From Moritella sp. PE36 (GTDB taxonomy: Bacteria; Pseudomonadota; Gammaproteobacteria; Enterobacterales; Moritellaceae), in NCBI RefSeq assembly GCF_000170855.1, contig NZ_ABCQ01000014.1, positions 1-64,000 on the forward strand: a DNA stretch of 64,000 nt, in the 5' to 3' direction. The notes under the pieces are model-generated. The model was not told where the DNA came from. It ran no database searches and was given only the letters and a program-made list of their open reading frames with translations. Positions 8,601-16,903 of this stretch are shown in pieces (within the stretch, counting starts at the first letter, position 1; each line of letters starts with the position of its first letter). The position numbers and the translations under genes were made by a program.

Positions 8601-11008
8601 GGTAAAGGTACAACTTTAAAACCAGCCTTACCCAGCGCTGTAATAGCAACAGCAATTTGTTCGCTCGACCCAGCAATAACCACTTGGTTATTAGAGTTGT
8701 AGTTAGCAATAGACACATCATCAATCGAATCGATGATAACTGCAACTTGTTGTGGGTCGCCCACGACAGCCGCCATCTTGCCAGCATCAAAGTCTTGTTG
8801 CTCTGGCGCAGCCATTGCTTGACCACGGCTACGCGCCAACATCATGTAATCACTGTCGCTCAATACGTCAGCTGCCCATAATGCCGTTAACTCACCGAAA
8901 CTGTGACCGGCGGTAAAATCAGCTTTGAAACCTGCTTGTTGGAAAGTTTTAAACAGACCAACACTCAAGCAACCAATCGCGGGTTGTGCATGTTGAGTTA
9001 AACGCAATTGCTCTTCTTGTAACTTACGCTCAGCATCAGTATACACAGGGATCGGATAAGTGATCGCAGACAACTGGCCTAAACCAGCAGTACTGAATTC
9101 TTTATCCATCGCCGTCGCACTATCCATCATGCTTGGGAAGTTACACGTTAACTCACGGCCCATGTTCACATATTGCGAACCTTGTCCGGAGAATAATGCG
9201 ACAACTTTACCATTGGCATCAATACCCGCTTGGCGATAATAAATCCCCGTTGGTACTGACCATGTTGCTTTATCTGCATTGACGCTGAATTGTTTCAACG
9301 CCGCATCAATCATAACGATGGCTTCGTTGGCATTACGTGCAACAAAACCTAAACGCGCTTGGTCTGCTGATGGTGTTTTTAACGGCCAGGTAGTCACTAA
9401 ATCGTTAAACGCAAACGTCTGCAGATCAGCCTCTACTGCTAGCTTAGTACGCCAGTTATTTAATTCTGCAATAATACCCTGTTGGTTAGTCGCAGAGATA
9501 AGGACTGTTTGCGAGACTGAGTTTAATCGATAAGCGCTATCATGGCTCGGGCGATACTCTTCTAATACAATGTGGAAGTTAGTACCACCAAAACCGAATG
9601 AGCTAATACCCGCACGGCGTGGCATACCATCTTCACGTGGCATCCAAGGACGCGTCTCACTGTTTAAATACATCGGGCTATTTTTGATATCCAAGGCTTC
9701 ACTTGGTTTATCGATATGAATAGTCGCGGGTAAGATTTTATGATGCAGTGCTAATGCTGCTTTGATCATGCCCGCAGAACCTGCCGCAGCTTTGGTATGG
9801 CCAATTTGTGATTTAACCGAACCTAATGCAATATGCTGTTTCTTATCACTGGCTGCACCAAAGTGTTGGGTTAAACCACCAAATTCGGCTGCATCACCGG
9901 CTTTCGTACCTGTACCGTGACCTTCAATTAAGCCACATGTTTCCGGTGCAAAACCAGCATCTTCATAAGCACGTTTAAGCGCTTTAGCTTGACCATCTGG
10001 ACGTGGAGCGTAAATAGACTTGAAACGACCATCAGAAGACGTACCGATACCTTTAAGGACAGAATAGATTCTATCGCCATCGCGTTCAGCATCTTCAAGG
10101 CGTTTAAACGCCAACATGCCAATACCTTCACCAACCAGCATACCTTTTGAATCGTCATCAAACGGACGGATATCATCATTGGTGGTAAAGGCCGGGGTTT
10201 TTGAGAATGACATATACATGAATGGTGAGTTATCACAACATACACCACCCGAGATCATCACTTCTGAACGGTAATCCAGTAAGTCTGAAATCGCCATCTT
10301 AATTGCTGCGAGGGAGCCGGCACACGCCGCATCAACCACACAGTTAGTACCACCAAAGTCGAAGCGATTAGCAATTCGACCGGCAATAACGTTACCTAAC
10401 ATACCAGGGAATGAATTCTCTTCCCAACCGATGTAGGCTTTTTTGAATTTTTCGATGATCATTTCGCGATCATCTTCATCAATACCAGAGGCTTTTAATA
10501 CTTTTTCTAACACTGGGCCTTGCAGGCGAGCCGTTAACGGTGAAATTTGTTTCTGACCACCACCAACACCTAGCGTGATACCAATTTTATCATGGTCATA
10601 ATCACTGCCAATACCCGCATCACTTAATACGTCGCGTGCCACGATTAACGACAGCAGTTGAGCGATATCAGTTAGCTCTAAGATATTTGGCGGCAGGCCA
10701 AACTCCATCGGATCAAAATCTAGTTCAGGAATAAAACCACCGCGTTTGCAGTATGTCTTGTCTGCAGCTTTTTTATCTGCCGAGTAATGGTCGTCAATGT
10801 TCCAGCGGTCGCTAGGCACATCGATAATCGCATCAACAGAGTCAACGATATTATCCCAGAATTGATCCAGATTTTTCGCGTCTGCAAAAACCGATGCCAT
10901 ACCAATGATTGCAATTGGACATTCTTGTAAACGTGAATTTAATCGTTGTTCATCACTACTTAACACATCCTTGCCGTGCTTAACCGATGTGGTGTTCTTT
11001 TTAGCCAT
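2609..11008 (-). CDS. pfaA: PUFA synthase multidomain subunit PfaA (KS-AT-7xACP-KR-DH-like)
   Basis: This 2799-residue protein builds docosahexaenoic-type polyunsaturated acids on carrier domains. In order: a ketosynthase (active Cys229 in DAACAGS, later GHGTGT and GHTKAAAG), a malonyl acyltransferase (GHSFGEL near 685), a charged coiled stretch rich in VEKIVE, an Ala/Pro/Val linker, seven acyl carrier domains (about 1250-1910, each with LGIDSIKR), a ketoreductase (GGAKGVT near 2211; SSAAGFYGNPGQSDYS near 2390) and a C-terminal hot-dog/dehydratase-like region (HMIKGNQVLPT near 2526). The frame is open 14 codons further upstream, but AGGAG about 9 bases before MAKKNTT and the family N-terminus favour 11008. 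All seven ACP serines are present. No phosphopantetheinyl transferase (pfaE) or pfaR-like regulator is visible in the window. Confidence 0.97.
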   Translation of the reverse strand: MAKKNTTSVKHGKDVLSSDEQRLNSRLQECPIAIIGMASVFADAKNLDQFWDNIVDSVDAIIDVPSDRWNIDDHYSADKKAADKTYCKRGGFIPELDFDPMEFGLPPNILELTDIAQLLSLIVARDVLSDAGIGSDYDHDKIGITLGVGGGQKQISPLTARLQGPVLEKVLKASGIDEDDREMIIEKFKKAYIGWEENSFPGMLGNVIAGRIANRFDFGGTNCVVDAACAGSLAAIKMAISDLLDYRSEVMISGGVCCDNSPFMYMSFSKTPAFTTNDDIRPFDDDSKGMLVGEGIGMLAFKRLEDAERDGDRIYSVLKGIGTSSDGRFKSIYAPRPDGQAKALKRAYEDAGFAPETCGLIEGHGTGTKAGDAAEFGGLTQHFGAASDKKQHIALGSVKSQIGHTKAAAGSAGMIKAALALHHKILPATIHIDKPSEALDIKNSPMYLNSETRPWMPREDGMPRRAGISSFGFGGTNFHIVLEEYRPSHDSAYRLNSVSQTVLISATNQQGIIAELNNWRTKLAVEADLQTFAFNDLVTTWPLKTPSADQARLGFVARNANEAIVMIDAALKQFSVNADKATWSVPTGIYYRQAGIDANGKVVALFSGQGSQYVNMGRELTCNFPSMMDSATAMDKEFSTAGLGQLSAITYPIPVYTDAERKLQEEQLRLTQHAQPAIGCLSVGLFKTFQQAGFKADFTAGHSFGELTALWAADVLSDSDYMMLARSRGQAMAAPEQQDFDAGKMAAVVGDPQQVAVIIDSIDDVSIANYNSNNQVVIAGSSEQIAVAITALGKAGFKVVPLPVSAAFHTPLVGHAQKPFAKAVDSAKFKAPTIPVFANGTGLVHSNKPSEIKKSLKKHMLESVHFNQEIDNIYADGGRIFIEFGPKNVLTKLVENILNDKSDAIAIAVNANPKQPADVQMRQAALQMAVLGVALENIDPFDAVKRPLTAPKASPMVMKLSAASYVSPKTKKAFEDALTDGWTVKQAKAAPVAVPQPQVIEKIVEVEKIVERIVEVEKIVYVNADGSLASQNNSNAVANNVINSAVVNNVINNTDAELVASIERSVGQFVQHQQQLLSVHEQFMQGPQDYAKTVQAVLAAQTNNELPESLDRTLSMYNEFQSETLRVHATYLNNQTSHMNTILTGSEANVIATSAAPVKAALNTPQQPVHTASLITPVVNAKVASPVVVNTVTNVVSHVASSVANGAAVAVQTVALAPTPVSSPAVAAAPALVAVVAEPVVVSGVAVQASIDVATINKVMLDVVADKTGYPTDMLELSMDMEADLGIDSIKRVEILGAVQELIPDLPELNPEDLAELRTLGEIVDYMKSKAQAVVAATIPTTVPANSASVTGIDLAHIQTVMLEVVADKTGYPTDMLELSMDMEADLGIDSIKRVEILGAVQEIITDLPELNPEDLAELRTLGEIVSYMQSKAPVAASSAPGIDLNHIQTVMMEVVADKTGYPTDMLELSMDMEADLGIDSIKRVEILGAVQEIITDLPELNPEDLAELRTLGEIVSYMQSKAPAATTGAVAASSAPGIDLNYIQTVMMDVVADKTGYPTDMLELSMDMEADLGIDSIKRVEILGAVQEIITDLPELNPEDLAELRTLGEIVSYMQSKAPAAVETAPVATSSAPAIDLNHIQTVMMDVVADKTGYPTDMLELGMDMEADLGIDSIKRVEILGAVQEIITDLPELNPEDLAELRTLGEIVSYMQSKAPVAESAPAAVTASATPTIDLNHIQTVMMEVVADKTGYPVDMLELGMDMEADLGIDSIKRVEILGAVQEIITDLPELNPEDLAELRTLGEIVTYMQSKVESPVVADVANTVVTAPIDLDRIQNVMMDVVADKTGYPANMLELAMDMEADLGIDSIKRVEILGAVQEIITDLPELNPEDLAELRTLEEIVTYMQSKATGSVDAKNAVSDAFMHDSVATITAASEPKAAFQPAPSATVAITRLSSVTKISQDAKGANALIVADGSDSAVQLADKLIQSGWNVTALQPSWITTNSTQTFAKSVNVVMLNAVDETEINNIITANAQLDAVIYLHASTEINHIEYPQASKQGLMLAFLLAKLSKVTQAAKVRGTFMVVTQQGGSLGFSDATVVKHEDLVNHDDLVKSDLVQSGLNGLVKTLSHEWDNVFCRAVDMPSSLTAEQVANIVSDELLDADTTLIEVGYQPAEKNGVERVTLTGVVTDSYALTAGNNIDANSVFLVSGGAKGVTAHCVVRIAKEYQAKFILLGRSKFSTDEPSWAHGISDEAALKKAAMQSLIAAGDKPTPMKIVQLIKPIQANREIAQTLTAITAAGGQAEYVSADVTNAANVKAAVTPVIAKFGDITGIIHGAGVLADQFIEQKTLSDFESVYSTKIDGLLSLLSVTEASNIKQLVLFSSAAGFYGNPGQSDYSIANEILNKTAYRFKSLHPQAQVLSFNWGPWDGGMVTPELKRMFDQRGVYIIPLDAGAQLLLNELAANDNRCPQILVGNDLSKDASDENGVAVKKPQVSRLSDALVIKSIKATNSDFQVNDNRFLADHMIKGNQVLPTVCAIAWMSDAAQATYSKRDCTLKYVGFEDYKLFKGVVFDGNEAADYQIQLSPIAAVSEQETVVRIAAKIFSLKSNGKPVFHYAATILLATQPLDVVKVKLPALTADVENRTSDEAQALYSNGTLFHSDSLQGIKQILRCDEQGLLLACQVPDVAAAKQGAFPLAVNNIFANDLVYQAMLVWVRKQFNLGSLPSVTAAWTVYREVAIDELFYLQLNVVEHDLLGSRGSKACCDIQLISADMQLLAEVKSAQVSVSDILNDMS
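5280..7257 (-). repeat. Seven tandem ACP-coding repeats inside pfaA
   Basis: Seven copies of a module of about 280-300 bp are visible, each coding for TGYP..MLEL.MDMEADLGIDSIKRVEILGAVQE. The phosphopantetheine serine codons lie near 5405, 5700, 5995, 6280, 6570, 6840 and 7145. Copies 2-5 are almost identical and differ mainly in the Ala/Pro/Val/Ser linkers. The first copy (QELIPDLPEL, YMKSKAQ) and the last (MLELAMD, LRTLEEI) are the most divergent, as expected of an array that grows and shrinks from the middle. Confidence 0.95.
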
Positions 11009-11791
11009 TGTGTTATTGCTCCTGTAAGGATCTTCCTGCACTAAAAACAATGCTCATTAAACGTTCATTTGAACACTAAGTCAATTACTTGAGCGTACAA
11101 GTGTACTCTTAAAGTGCGAAAAAAATCTACCGTCATTTCATTTCACATAAAATAAATTCGGTAGAGTTAATTGTTTTAAATTTTATCCCAATAGTCAGCA
11201 TTGAACTTTACCGTCCAACGCCAGCATTGTTATTATTTACATCTGCAATAATATACACAGGATTAAAAACCAACTCAAATACACTAGATTTCACTTGCGG
11301 CAGACTCATCAGATCAGGAGATAACTGGAAATAGCTGATTCAGCATTATAAAAAACAGCATATTTATGTATTTAAGCGCTGTTTTAACTACATATTCAGT
11401 CATAAACATGACATTTCAGCTAAAAGCGTCCTTCGCAAAAAAAATCTAGGGACAAATAATTAATCTTAAATCTGCGTGACATCTCATTTTTAACACGTAT
11501 TTGTTAGCGTAAACAACGTAATAAATGAGCAGAAGCTTACACTAAATTACATAACAACCGTGGTGATGTCAGAATTCAATCAGAATTAATGATTTATAGA
11601 CTAAATACTCAGCATTTAAAATGTACTTATAACCGTATTTAATCCTGATAAAACGAGCAAGGACATGTGAAAACGTCGCTATTAGCGATGGTTTAATCGT
11701 GACAGGAAGTCACATAAACGTAAAGGGAGGCATCAAATGCCTCATTATTTCATTATGATTTTTTCGAACTCAAATTAGCTAACGTCAGATA
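11009..11791. promoter_or_regulatory. 783-bp gene-free region upstream of pfaA
   Basis: No convincing ORF lies here. It must hold the pfaA promoter. I see small inverted repeats near the gene: GTTCA-TT-TGAAC (11063-11074), GTACA-AG-TGTAC (11095-11106), and TCTACCG (11126-11132) with CGGTAGA (11159-11165). The rest is AT-rich. A PUFA operator could be here, but I recognise none. Confidence 0.5.
11727..11743 (-). terminator. Hairpin after the YbgC-like thioesterase gene
   Basis: GAGGCAT-CAA-ATGCCTC forms a perfect 7-bp stem about 49 bases downstream of the thioesterase stop. The trailing T-run on the minus strand is short (CCTTT), so termination may be weak. Confidence 0.55.
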
Positions 11792-12193
11792 TTAACCATT
11801 GACCATTGCGGTTAACACATCGTCTGGGATCGGCTGTAAACGTTTTTCTTTATCTAAGCACACCATTTCAATGTCACCGATAACAGCAGCCCTGCTTGCA
11901 TTAGGACGCCATACTTCCTGACGCCAAATAGTTTTATATTTTCCGTCGAGTACAAATGAAGTGCGGATGTCACAAACTTCAGCAAACTCCACCCCATCCT
12001 GAAACGTTAAATTAGCTTTATAAACCGCAAAACCTAAGCCACGTTCATTCCACAATGTCGCTAATAAATCACTGTTGATCACATGTTCACGAGCGCGTTC
12101 AAAATACTTTAAAAAGTTAGGGTGGTAAACAACGCCAGAGTGATCCGTGTCTTCATAATAAATTTGTACCGGGTGATGGTATATTTTCGTCAT
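11792..12193 (-). CDS. YbgC/FadM-type acyl thioesterase (hot-dog fold)
   Basis: This 133-residue protein has the 4-hydroxybenzoyl-CoA thioesterase-type motif YEDTDHSGVVYHPNFLKYFERARE-like near residues 13-36 (Asp in the DTDHSG block is the expected catalytic residue). The family hydrolyses acyl-CoA or acyl-ACP thioesters in the cytoplasm. A related thioesterase, called Orf6, sits beside pfa genes in Photobacterium and Shewanella, so a role in releasing or editing PUFA intermediates is plausible here too. It is codirectional with pfaA but 783 bp away with a hairpin between, so it is probably not in the same transcript. The family length and start are normal. The substrate cannot be read from the sequence. 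Confidence 0.85.
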   Translation of the reverse strand: MTKIYHHPVQIYYEDTDHSGVVYHPNFLKYFERAREHVINSDLLATLWNERGLGFAVYKANLTFQDGVEFAEVCDIRTSFVLDGKYKTIWRQEVWRPNASRAAVIGDIEMVCLDKEKRLQPIPDDVLTAMVNG

Positions 12194-12364
12194 TACTGGA
12201 ATTAACCTATTTGGTCATGTATTTAAAAATATATAGCATATAGATAAACTGGAGAAATAAAAGCGCAGTATTGAACAAGGTGTCATGTATTGACACAGTC
12301 CTTTAAATTAACCGGAAATTGCTTATCCAATAATGAACAAGGACCGGTTAACAGCAACCGAAAC

Positions 12365-12583
12365 CTAGTCTTCAGTGACCATTTTCACATATAACGCTTC
12401 AACTTTTTCACGTGCCCAAGGCGTTTTACGCAAAAATTTAAGGCTAGACTTCACACTTGGATCATGGGTAAAACAACGAATATTAACGTAGTAGCCAAGA
12501 CCATCCCAACCATATTTATCAACAAGGCTGTTAATTACGTTTTCGAGTGTCATGCCGTGAAGCGGGTTATTTATTTGAGTCAT
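12365..12583 (-). CDS. VF530-family small protein (DUF2132)
   Basis: This 72-residue protein begins [14 protein letters not shown] and contains [19 protein letters not shown] and [17 protein letters not shown] blocks typical of the VF530 family, small helical proteins conserved in marine gammaproteobacteria and described as possibly DNA-binding. Pro and Trp in [10 protein letters not shown] mark the C-terminal helix. It lies 171 bp upstream of the thioesterase and 65 bp downstream of the patatin-like gene on the same strand. The biological role is not known. Confidence 0.8.
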   Translation of the reverse strand: MTQINNPLHGMTLENVINSLVDKYGWDGLGYYVNIRCFTHDPSVKSSLKFLRKTPWAREKVEALYVKMVTED

Positions 12584-12648
12584 GTTTACCGTGATAAATT
12601 ATTGAAGATTAATTGTTGATGAGTATAACACAAGAGTTACTAACAGTA

Positions 12649-13503
12649 TTAATGACCGAACCACCTTGTAAAGGGATTCTTTTTCGAGTTACTGTTGGCT
12701 AAACTTTCCTTTAATTCGATAATACTATCACATTGCTCTTTTGCTGCTTCGTAGCCAATCTGAAAGATTTCTCGTAATGATTTTTCGTCTGTTGTAAATG
12801 TATTGTAATTGACTAATGCTTCGGGATAAATTTGCACATCACATTGAGATAATTTCTCTAATTCAGCGCCACTTCCCTGCAACGTAAATGCGCGTAATAC
12901 AACGTCTTTGATACTCGACAATTCCTCAGGTTCAACTTGACGTATTGGCGACACATACACGCCGATTATTTTATCACAATCGTCTTCTATAACACTCACC
13001 GGAAAATGATTAACGATACTACCGTCAGAATAGACCTGCTCATCAATGATCATAGGTGAGAATACTAAAGGATAACTTGCCGATGCCAACAAGGCGTTAA
13101 TGACGGAGCCATCTTTAAAAATATGTTCTTTTCCAAGAAGCATATTAGTAGCAACGATACGTAATTCAGGCTTAAGATGTGTAAAGCTATCTTCCGGAAT
13201 ATACTTTAAAAATTCAGGGTATAATTTAGCGGGATCAATAAAACCGGCCGAGGCTCGAGTAAACTTCCAAGAGAATGGCTTAACATCAATAAAAAACTGT
13301 AATATTTCGTCGATCTCTAATCCAGAACAATAAAGTGCACCGACCATAGATCCGGCACTCGTGCCAGCAATTAAATTTGGTCTTACCCCCTGCTCTAACA
13401 GATACTTTAATACGCCAAGGTGAGCAATGCCTTTCGCCCCGCCACCAGAAAGAACTAAGCCAATTTTATGTTTAGCACTACCCATCTCTTTGATTAATCC
13501 CAA
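12649..13503 (-). CDS. Patatin-like phospholipase, RssA-like
   Basis: This serine hydrolase of up to 284 residues carries the patatin signature: oxyanion loop GGGAKG near residue 21, nucleophile elbow GTSAG near 48, and the Asp of the catalytic dyad in YSDGS near 164. Patatin proteins hydrolyse acyl ester bonds of lipids; there is no signal peptide, so it is likely cytoplasmic or peripheral. The first codon used here is TTG at 13501-13503, with GTGAG about 10 bases upstream. An ATG at 13483-13485 would give 278 residues, but its only purine run abuts the codon. It lies downstream of the pykF terminator and so should have its own promoter. Confidence 0.85.
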   Translation of the reverse strand: MGLIKEMGSAKHKIGLVLSGGGAKGIAHLGVLKYLLEQGVRPNLIAGTSAGSMVGALYCSGLEIDEILQFFIDVKPFSWKFTRASAGFIDPAKLYPEFLKYIPEDSFTHLKPELRIVATNMLLGKEHIFKDGSVINALLASASYPLVFSPMIIDEQVYSDGSIVNHFPVSVIEDDCDKIIGVYVSPIRQVEPEELSSIKDVVLRAFTLQGSGAELEKLSQCDVQIYPEALVNYNTFTTDEKSLREIFQIGYEAAKEQCDSIIELKESLANSNSKKNPFTRWFGH

Positions 13504-13548
13504 TTAAGTTTACTCACTGAATATTAACTTTATCTTAAATATAGGTAT

Positions 13549-13577
13549 AAAAAAAGAGAGCAAGCGCTCTCTTTTTT
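13549..13577. terminator. Bidirectional-looking terminator after pykF
   Basis: AAAAAAGAGAGC and GCTCTCTTTTTT flank a short loop (AAGC/AA), giving a GC core with A-run and T-run on either side. It lies 23 bases after the pykF stop on the minus strand, where the T-run reads TTTTTTT. Confidence 0.9.
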
Positions 13578-13599
13578 ATTACAATGTCAATTTAACAAC

Positions 13600-15012
13600 T
13601 TAAAGTTGGTGAACTGATGCCGTGTTTGTTGTGCCTGATGGTACAAGTGCACCTGACACCATAACAACAATATCACCTTCTTTCGCTAAGCCAGTTGCTA
13701 GCGCAAGTTCTTTACCTTTACGGTAAAACTCATCCGTGCTATCAATTTGCGCAACGATACAAGTGCTAACACCTTTCGTTAGGCATAATTGTTGCGCTGT
13801 TTTTTCGTTAGTCGTAATCGCTAAGATATTTGCTTTCGGAAAATATTTACGAACAGACTTCGCTGATTTACCGCCGCGAGTAGCAACAACAATCAATGGC
13901 GCGCATAATTTTTCAGTTGTTTCTACCGCACCTTTACACACAGCTTCGGTAATACGCATGCTTTTTGCAACAATATTTGCACCCAAGTCAGAAGACATTG
14001 AGTTATCGGTACGTTCACAAATGTTAGCCATGATAGATACCGCTTCAACCGGGTATTTACCTTTCGCAGTTTCACCAGAAAGCATTACCGCATCAGTCCC
14101 ATCAAGTACAGCATTGGCAACATCGCCCGCTTCTGCACGTGTTGGACGAGGATTGTTGATCATTGAATCAAGCATTTGCGTTGCAGTGATCACAACTTTA
14201 CCTGCTTTATTACATTTCTTGATCATCATCTTCTGTGCCATGATCACTTCTTCAACAGGGATCTCAACACCGAGATCGCCACGAGCAACCATGATACCGT
14301 CTGATTCTGCAAGGATCTCATCGAAATTATCAACACCTTCTTGGTTTTCAATTTTTGAGATAATCTGAATGTTTTCGCCACCATTATTAAATAAGATTTC
14401 GCGAATTTCTCTTACATCGTCAGCTTTACGGATGAATGATGCAGCAACAAAATCAACTTCTTGCTCACAACCAAACGCTAAATCTGCTTTATCTTTTTCT
14501 GACAATGCAGGTAGACCTACACTGATGTTAGGTAAGTTAACACCTTTGTTTTCACCAAGTGCGCCAGTATTTAATACTGTACATTTTACTTCTGTATCAG
14601 TTGTTTCAACAACTTTCATTTCAATCAGACCATCATCGACAAGGATGATCGCGCCTGCGCTGAGATCTTTAGCAAATCCAGGATAAGTTACAGCAACACT
14701 ATCTTTATTACCTACAACATTAATATCAGTTGTAAATGTGAATAACTGACCAGCAGTCAGTATTACGTCTTCACCATTTTCTAATTTAATCGTACGGATC
14801 TCTGGACCTTTAGTATCCAGTAATACTGCGATTTTTTCATTTAGGTTTTCACTTACTTCACGGATATTTTGAATACGAACTGAGTGCTCAGCAAAGTTAC
14901 CGTGAGAGAAGTTTAAACGCATTACGTTCATGCCTGCTTTAACAAGCTCTGTTAGTTTCTCTACTGATTCAGTTTTTGGACCAATTGTACAAACAATTTT
15001 AGTCTTTTTCAT
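13600..15012 (-). CDS. pykF: Pyruvate kinase I
   Basis: This 470-residue enzyme converts phosphoenolpyruvate and ADP to pyruvate and ATP, the last step of glycolysis in the cytoplasm. It starts [16 protein letters not shown] and shows [21 protein letters not shown], the substrate/metal block ISKIENQEG followed by [12 protein letters not shown], and the signature [15 protein letters not shown]. The length is the same as E. coli PykF rather than the 480-residue PykA type, and the C-terminal domain that binds fructose-1,6-bisphosphate in PykF is complete. GGAG lies 9 bases before the ATG. It is monocistronic between two terminators, and its upstream region carries Cra-like repeats. Confidence 0.96.
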   Translation of the reverse strand: MKKTKIVCTIGPKTESVEKLTELVKAGMNVMRLNFSHGNFAEHSVRIQNIREVSENLNEKIAVLLDTKGPEIRTIKLENGEDVILTAGQLFTFTTDINVVGNKDSVAVTYPGFAKDLSAGAIILVDDGLIEMKVVETTDTEVKCTVLNTGALGENKGVNLPNISVGLPALSEKDKADLAFGCEQEVDFVAASFIRKADDVREIREILFNNGGENIQIISKIENQEGVDNFDEILAESDGIMVARGDLGVEIPVEEVIMAQKMMIKKCNKAGKVVITATQMLDSMINNPRPTRAEAGDVANAVLDGTDAVMLSGETAKGKYPVEAVSIMANICERTDNSMSSDLGANIVAKSMRITEAVCKGAVETTEKLCAPLIVVATRGGKSAKSVRKYFPKANILAITTNEKTAQQLCLTKGVSTCIVAQIDSTDEFYRKGKELALATGLAKEGDIVVMVSGALVPSGTTNTASVHQL

Positions 15013-15400
15013 TCTTATGCTCCGTATGGGATATTTTATATTTTTAAAACTTGGTTTTATATTTATAGTCTAGATGAGAAATAATTCTATTAAATGTGAA
15101 TGCGACTATAAATCAAAATTTTTATTGAAACGAAATATTCTTTTATTGAAACGATACCGCTTTCATATGAAACCAATTGTAACAAGTAAAGATTGAAAAA
15201 CATAGAGTGGAATACACAAAGAAGGACAGAATAGATACCTAGATCAAATTTGTTTGGATCATTAGACTAAAAACAGAGCAAGTAAAGGCCAAATCATCGT
15301 TAAAAGTTATATTAGGGAATGTTTCAAGATAAGAAAAGTGACATATGAAATGCAGTAAACACCCTATCGAGGTTAGTATAGGGCGTTTACTATAAAGTTG
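15013..15400. promoter_or_regulatory. pykF promoter region with direct repeats and a palindrome
   Basis: TTTTATTGAAACGA occurs twice without error at 15120-15133 and 15141-15154 (21-bp period), followed by the 12-bp palindrome TTTCATATGAAA at 15161-15172. The TGAAACG core resembles a half-site of Cra/FruR, the known regulator of pykF in enteric bacteria. The repeats lie 108-160 bp upstream of the start. The remainder is AT-rich and holds no ORF. Confidence 0.55.
15355..15390 (-). terminator. Terminator hairpin after lpxM
   Basis: GTAAACACCCTAT and ATAGGGCGTTTAC pair over 13 positions with one mismatch around a 10-base loop, starting 11 bases after the lpxM stop. Confidence 0.75.
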
Positions 15401-16342
15401 TTAATAGATTTTTTTACCATCTGGGCGTGTTCTTAATAATCTTAACGTCCACATGTATTGATCCACACCACATTCAATCAACGCTTCAATCTCTTTATTC
15501 ATCATGACCGCATCTTGCTCTGGGCTTTCTGATGGGAAATTTTGCATTGCCGGTCGAATAAAGGTTTCAAACTTGCCAAGCTTTTCATTATACGCGGCAT
15601 ACATAGGCACCACTGTCGCATTTGTTTTTTGCGCTAATTTACCCAACACAGGTAGCGTTGCTTTCTGAGTCGCAAACAACGGGGCAAATACACTACGTTT
15701 AGGACCGTGATCTTCATCGGGTAAATAATAACAACTCTCTCCATTCTTTAAGCCATGGACAAGTGCGCCTAACCCTGCTTTTCGATGGTAAAGGCTACCA
15801 CCGAATTTAGTGCGTTGGCGTGTCATTAACCAATCAAATAATTCGTTTTCAGAATTATTAAACATGGAACAAAAAGGGGCGCCATAAGACACGATATACA
15901 AACCTGCAAAATCAATTGCAAAAGTATGGGGTACTAATAAAATGCAAGGCTTGCCTTGTTCTAATAATGGAAAGAGGTGCTCACCGCCATGAACAATCAT
16001 ACGATTACGGTTATAAGCCAGGCTACGTGCACTTGGTTCTGCATAGCTTAAAATCGTTTGGCAAAATGTAACCAGGTTCATCATGATAATACGATCTTGT
16101 TCAACATCATCCATTTCAGGAAAACACATAGATAAGTTTATTTTTGCAATTTTCTTACGCTTAGCCATTAATTTTAAATCGAATAACTTAGTAGCAATGA
16201 AACGAGCGAATTTATCACGCGGTTTCACTGGCATAAAGGCTAATAAGTATAATACAAAGACGCCGAACCACACTGGCCAAAACTTGGGTAGTAAAAACGT
16301 TTTTTTGAAAGAAAGGTCGTACGGTTTATATTTATCAGACAT
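15401..16342 (-). CDS. lpxM: Lipid A late acyltransferase LpxM-like (myristoyl type)
   Basis: This 313-residue inner-membrane enzyme transfers the last acyl chain onto Kdo2-lipid A. It has one N-terminal membrane segment (about 20-40, FWPVWFGVFVLYLLAFMPV), the catalytic-type block LVPHTFAIDFAG near 137 (His and a following acidic residue, HX4D), and YYLPDEDHGPKRSVFAPLF followed by KATLPVLGKL. The last block resembles LpxM/MsbB more than LpxL or LpxP. The length suits the family. It is a single gene with its own terminator and is divergent from asnB. In a cold-adapted organism the acyl donor might be an unusual chain, but this cannot be seen. Confidence 0.88.
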   Translation of the reverse strand: MSDKYKPYDLSFKKTFLLPKFWPVWFGVFVLYLLAFMPVKPRDKFARFIATKLFDLKLMAKRKKIAKINLSMCFPEMDDVEQDRIIMMNLVTFCQTILSYAEPSARSLAYNRNRMIVHGGEHLFPLLEQGKPCILLVPHTFAIDFAGLYIVSYGAPFCSMFNNSENELFDWLMTRQRTKFGGSLYHRKAGLGALVHGLKNGESCYYLPDEDHGPKRSVFAPLFATQKATLPVLGKLAQKTNATVVPMYAAYNEKLGKFETFIRPAMQNFPSESPEQDAVMMNKEIEALIECGVDQYMWTLRLLRTRPDGKKIY

Positions 16343-16903
16343 ATAATTTTATCAAACCTGTTTAAATTACAAAATATTACAAGACAACAAGTCAATTAGT
16401 TTATGCAGTTCTGTCTTCAAATCCAACTATTTTTTATGTTTACTCGATTATTTGAACCCTTTTAATAAATTATTAATCAATATGGGTAATTTAAATTACC
16501 CTACGCCCCCTAATTGACTGCTGATATTCCCTATTAACCCATTAATTTTAAATATATTTAACCCTTATGCTAAATTGCCATTGAGCTATGGTTAATTATC
16601 ATGATAAATTTAACTTATGCGGTTTATTATTGTATTTAAATTATTTACTTAGTACCACATTTAGTACCATATTGCGTTGAATGGATTCAATCGTACTTCG
16701 TCTAATTAAGATGTATATTGCTCCCCCTTTCACCGCAAATTATTGAAACGTGATTTTTTCATGTGTTTTTTTGATGATTCCATATTGAATTGCAACTTTT
16801 ATGAAAGTTATGTCATTTTTAATTGCAATTAAATCAGAATATGGCAAATTAGACACACTATTTAGAAAGTTAGCTGCAAACGCAGCATCAGAAGGAATTA
16901 GCT
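16343..16903. promoter_or_regulatory. 561-bp divergent region between lpxM and asnB
   Basis: It is AT-rich and has no ORF. It holds an 18-bp perfect palindrome GGGTAATTTAAATTACCC (16484-16501), two adjacent 12-bp units TTAGTACCAYAT (16649-16660 and 16661-16672), and AACTTT-TATG-AAAGTT (16794-16809) about 95 bp before asnB. These are candidate operators for the two divergent genes; I recognise none of them as a named regulator's site. Confidence 0.5.

Noticed and set aside
11009-11050. 14-codon N-terminal extension of PfaA
   Set aside because: AGGAG sits correctly before the ATG at 11008 and the family N-terminus is MAKKNTT; the extension would contain that ribosome site.
13736-14368. 210-codon ORF on the plus strand
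   Set aside because: It lies wholly antisense to pykF, whose protein is certain; codon pattern is the shadow of the real gene.
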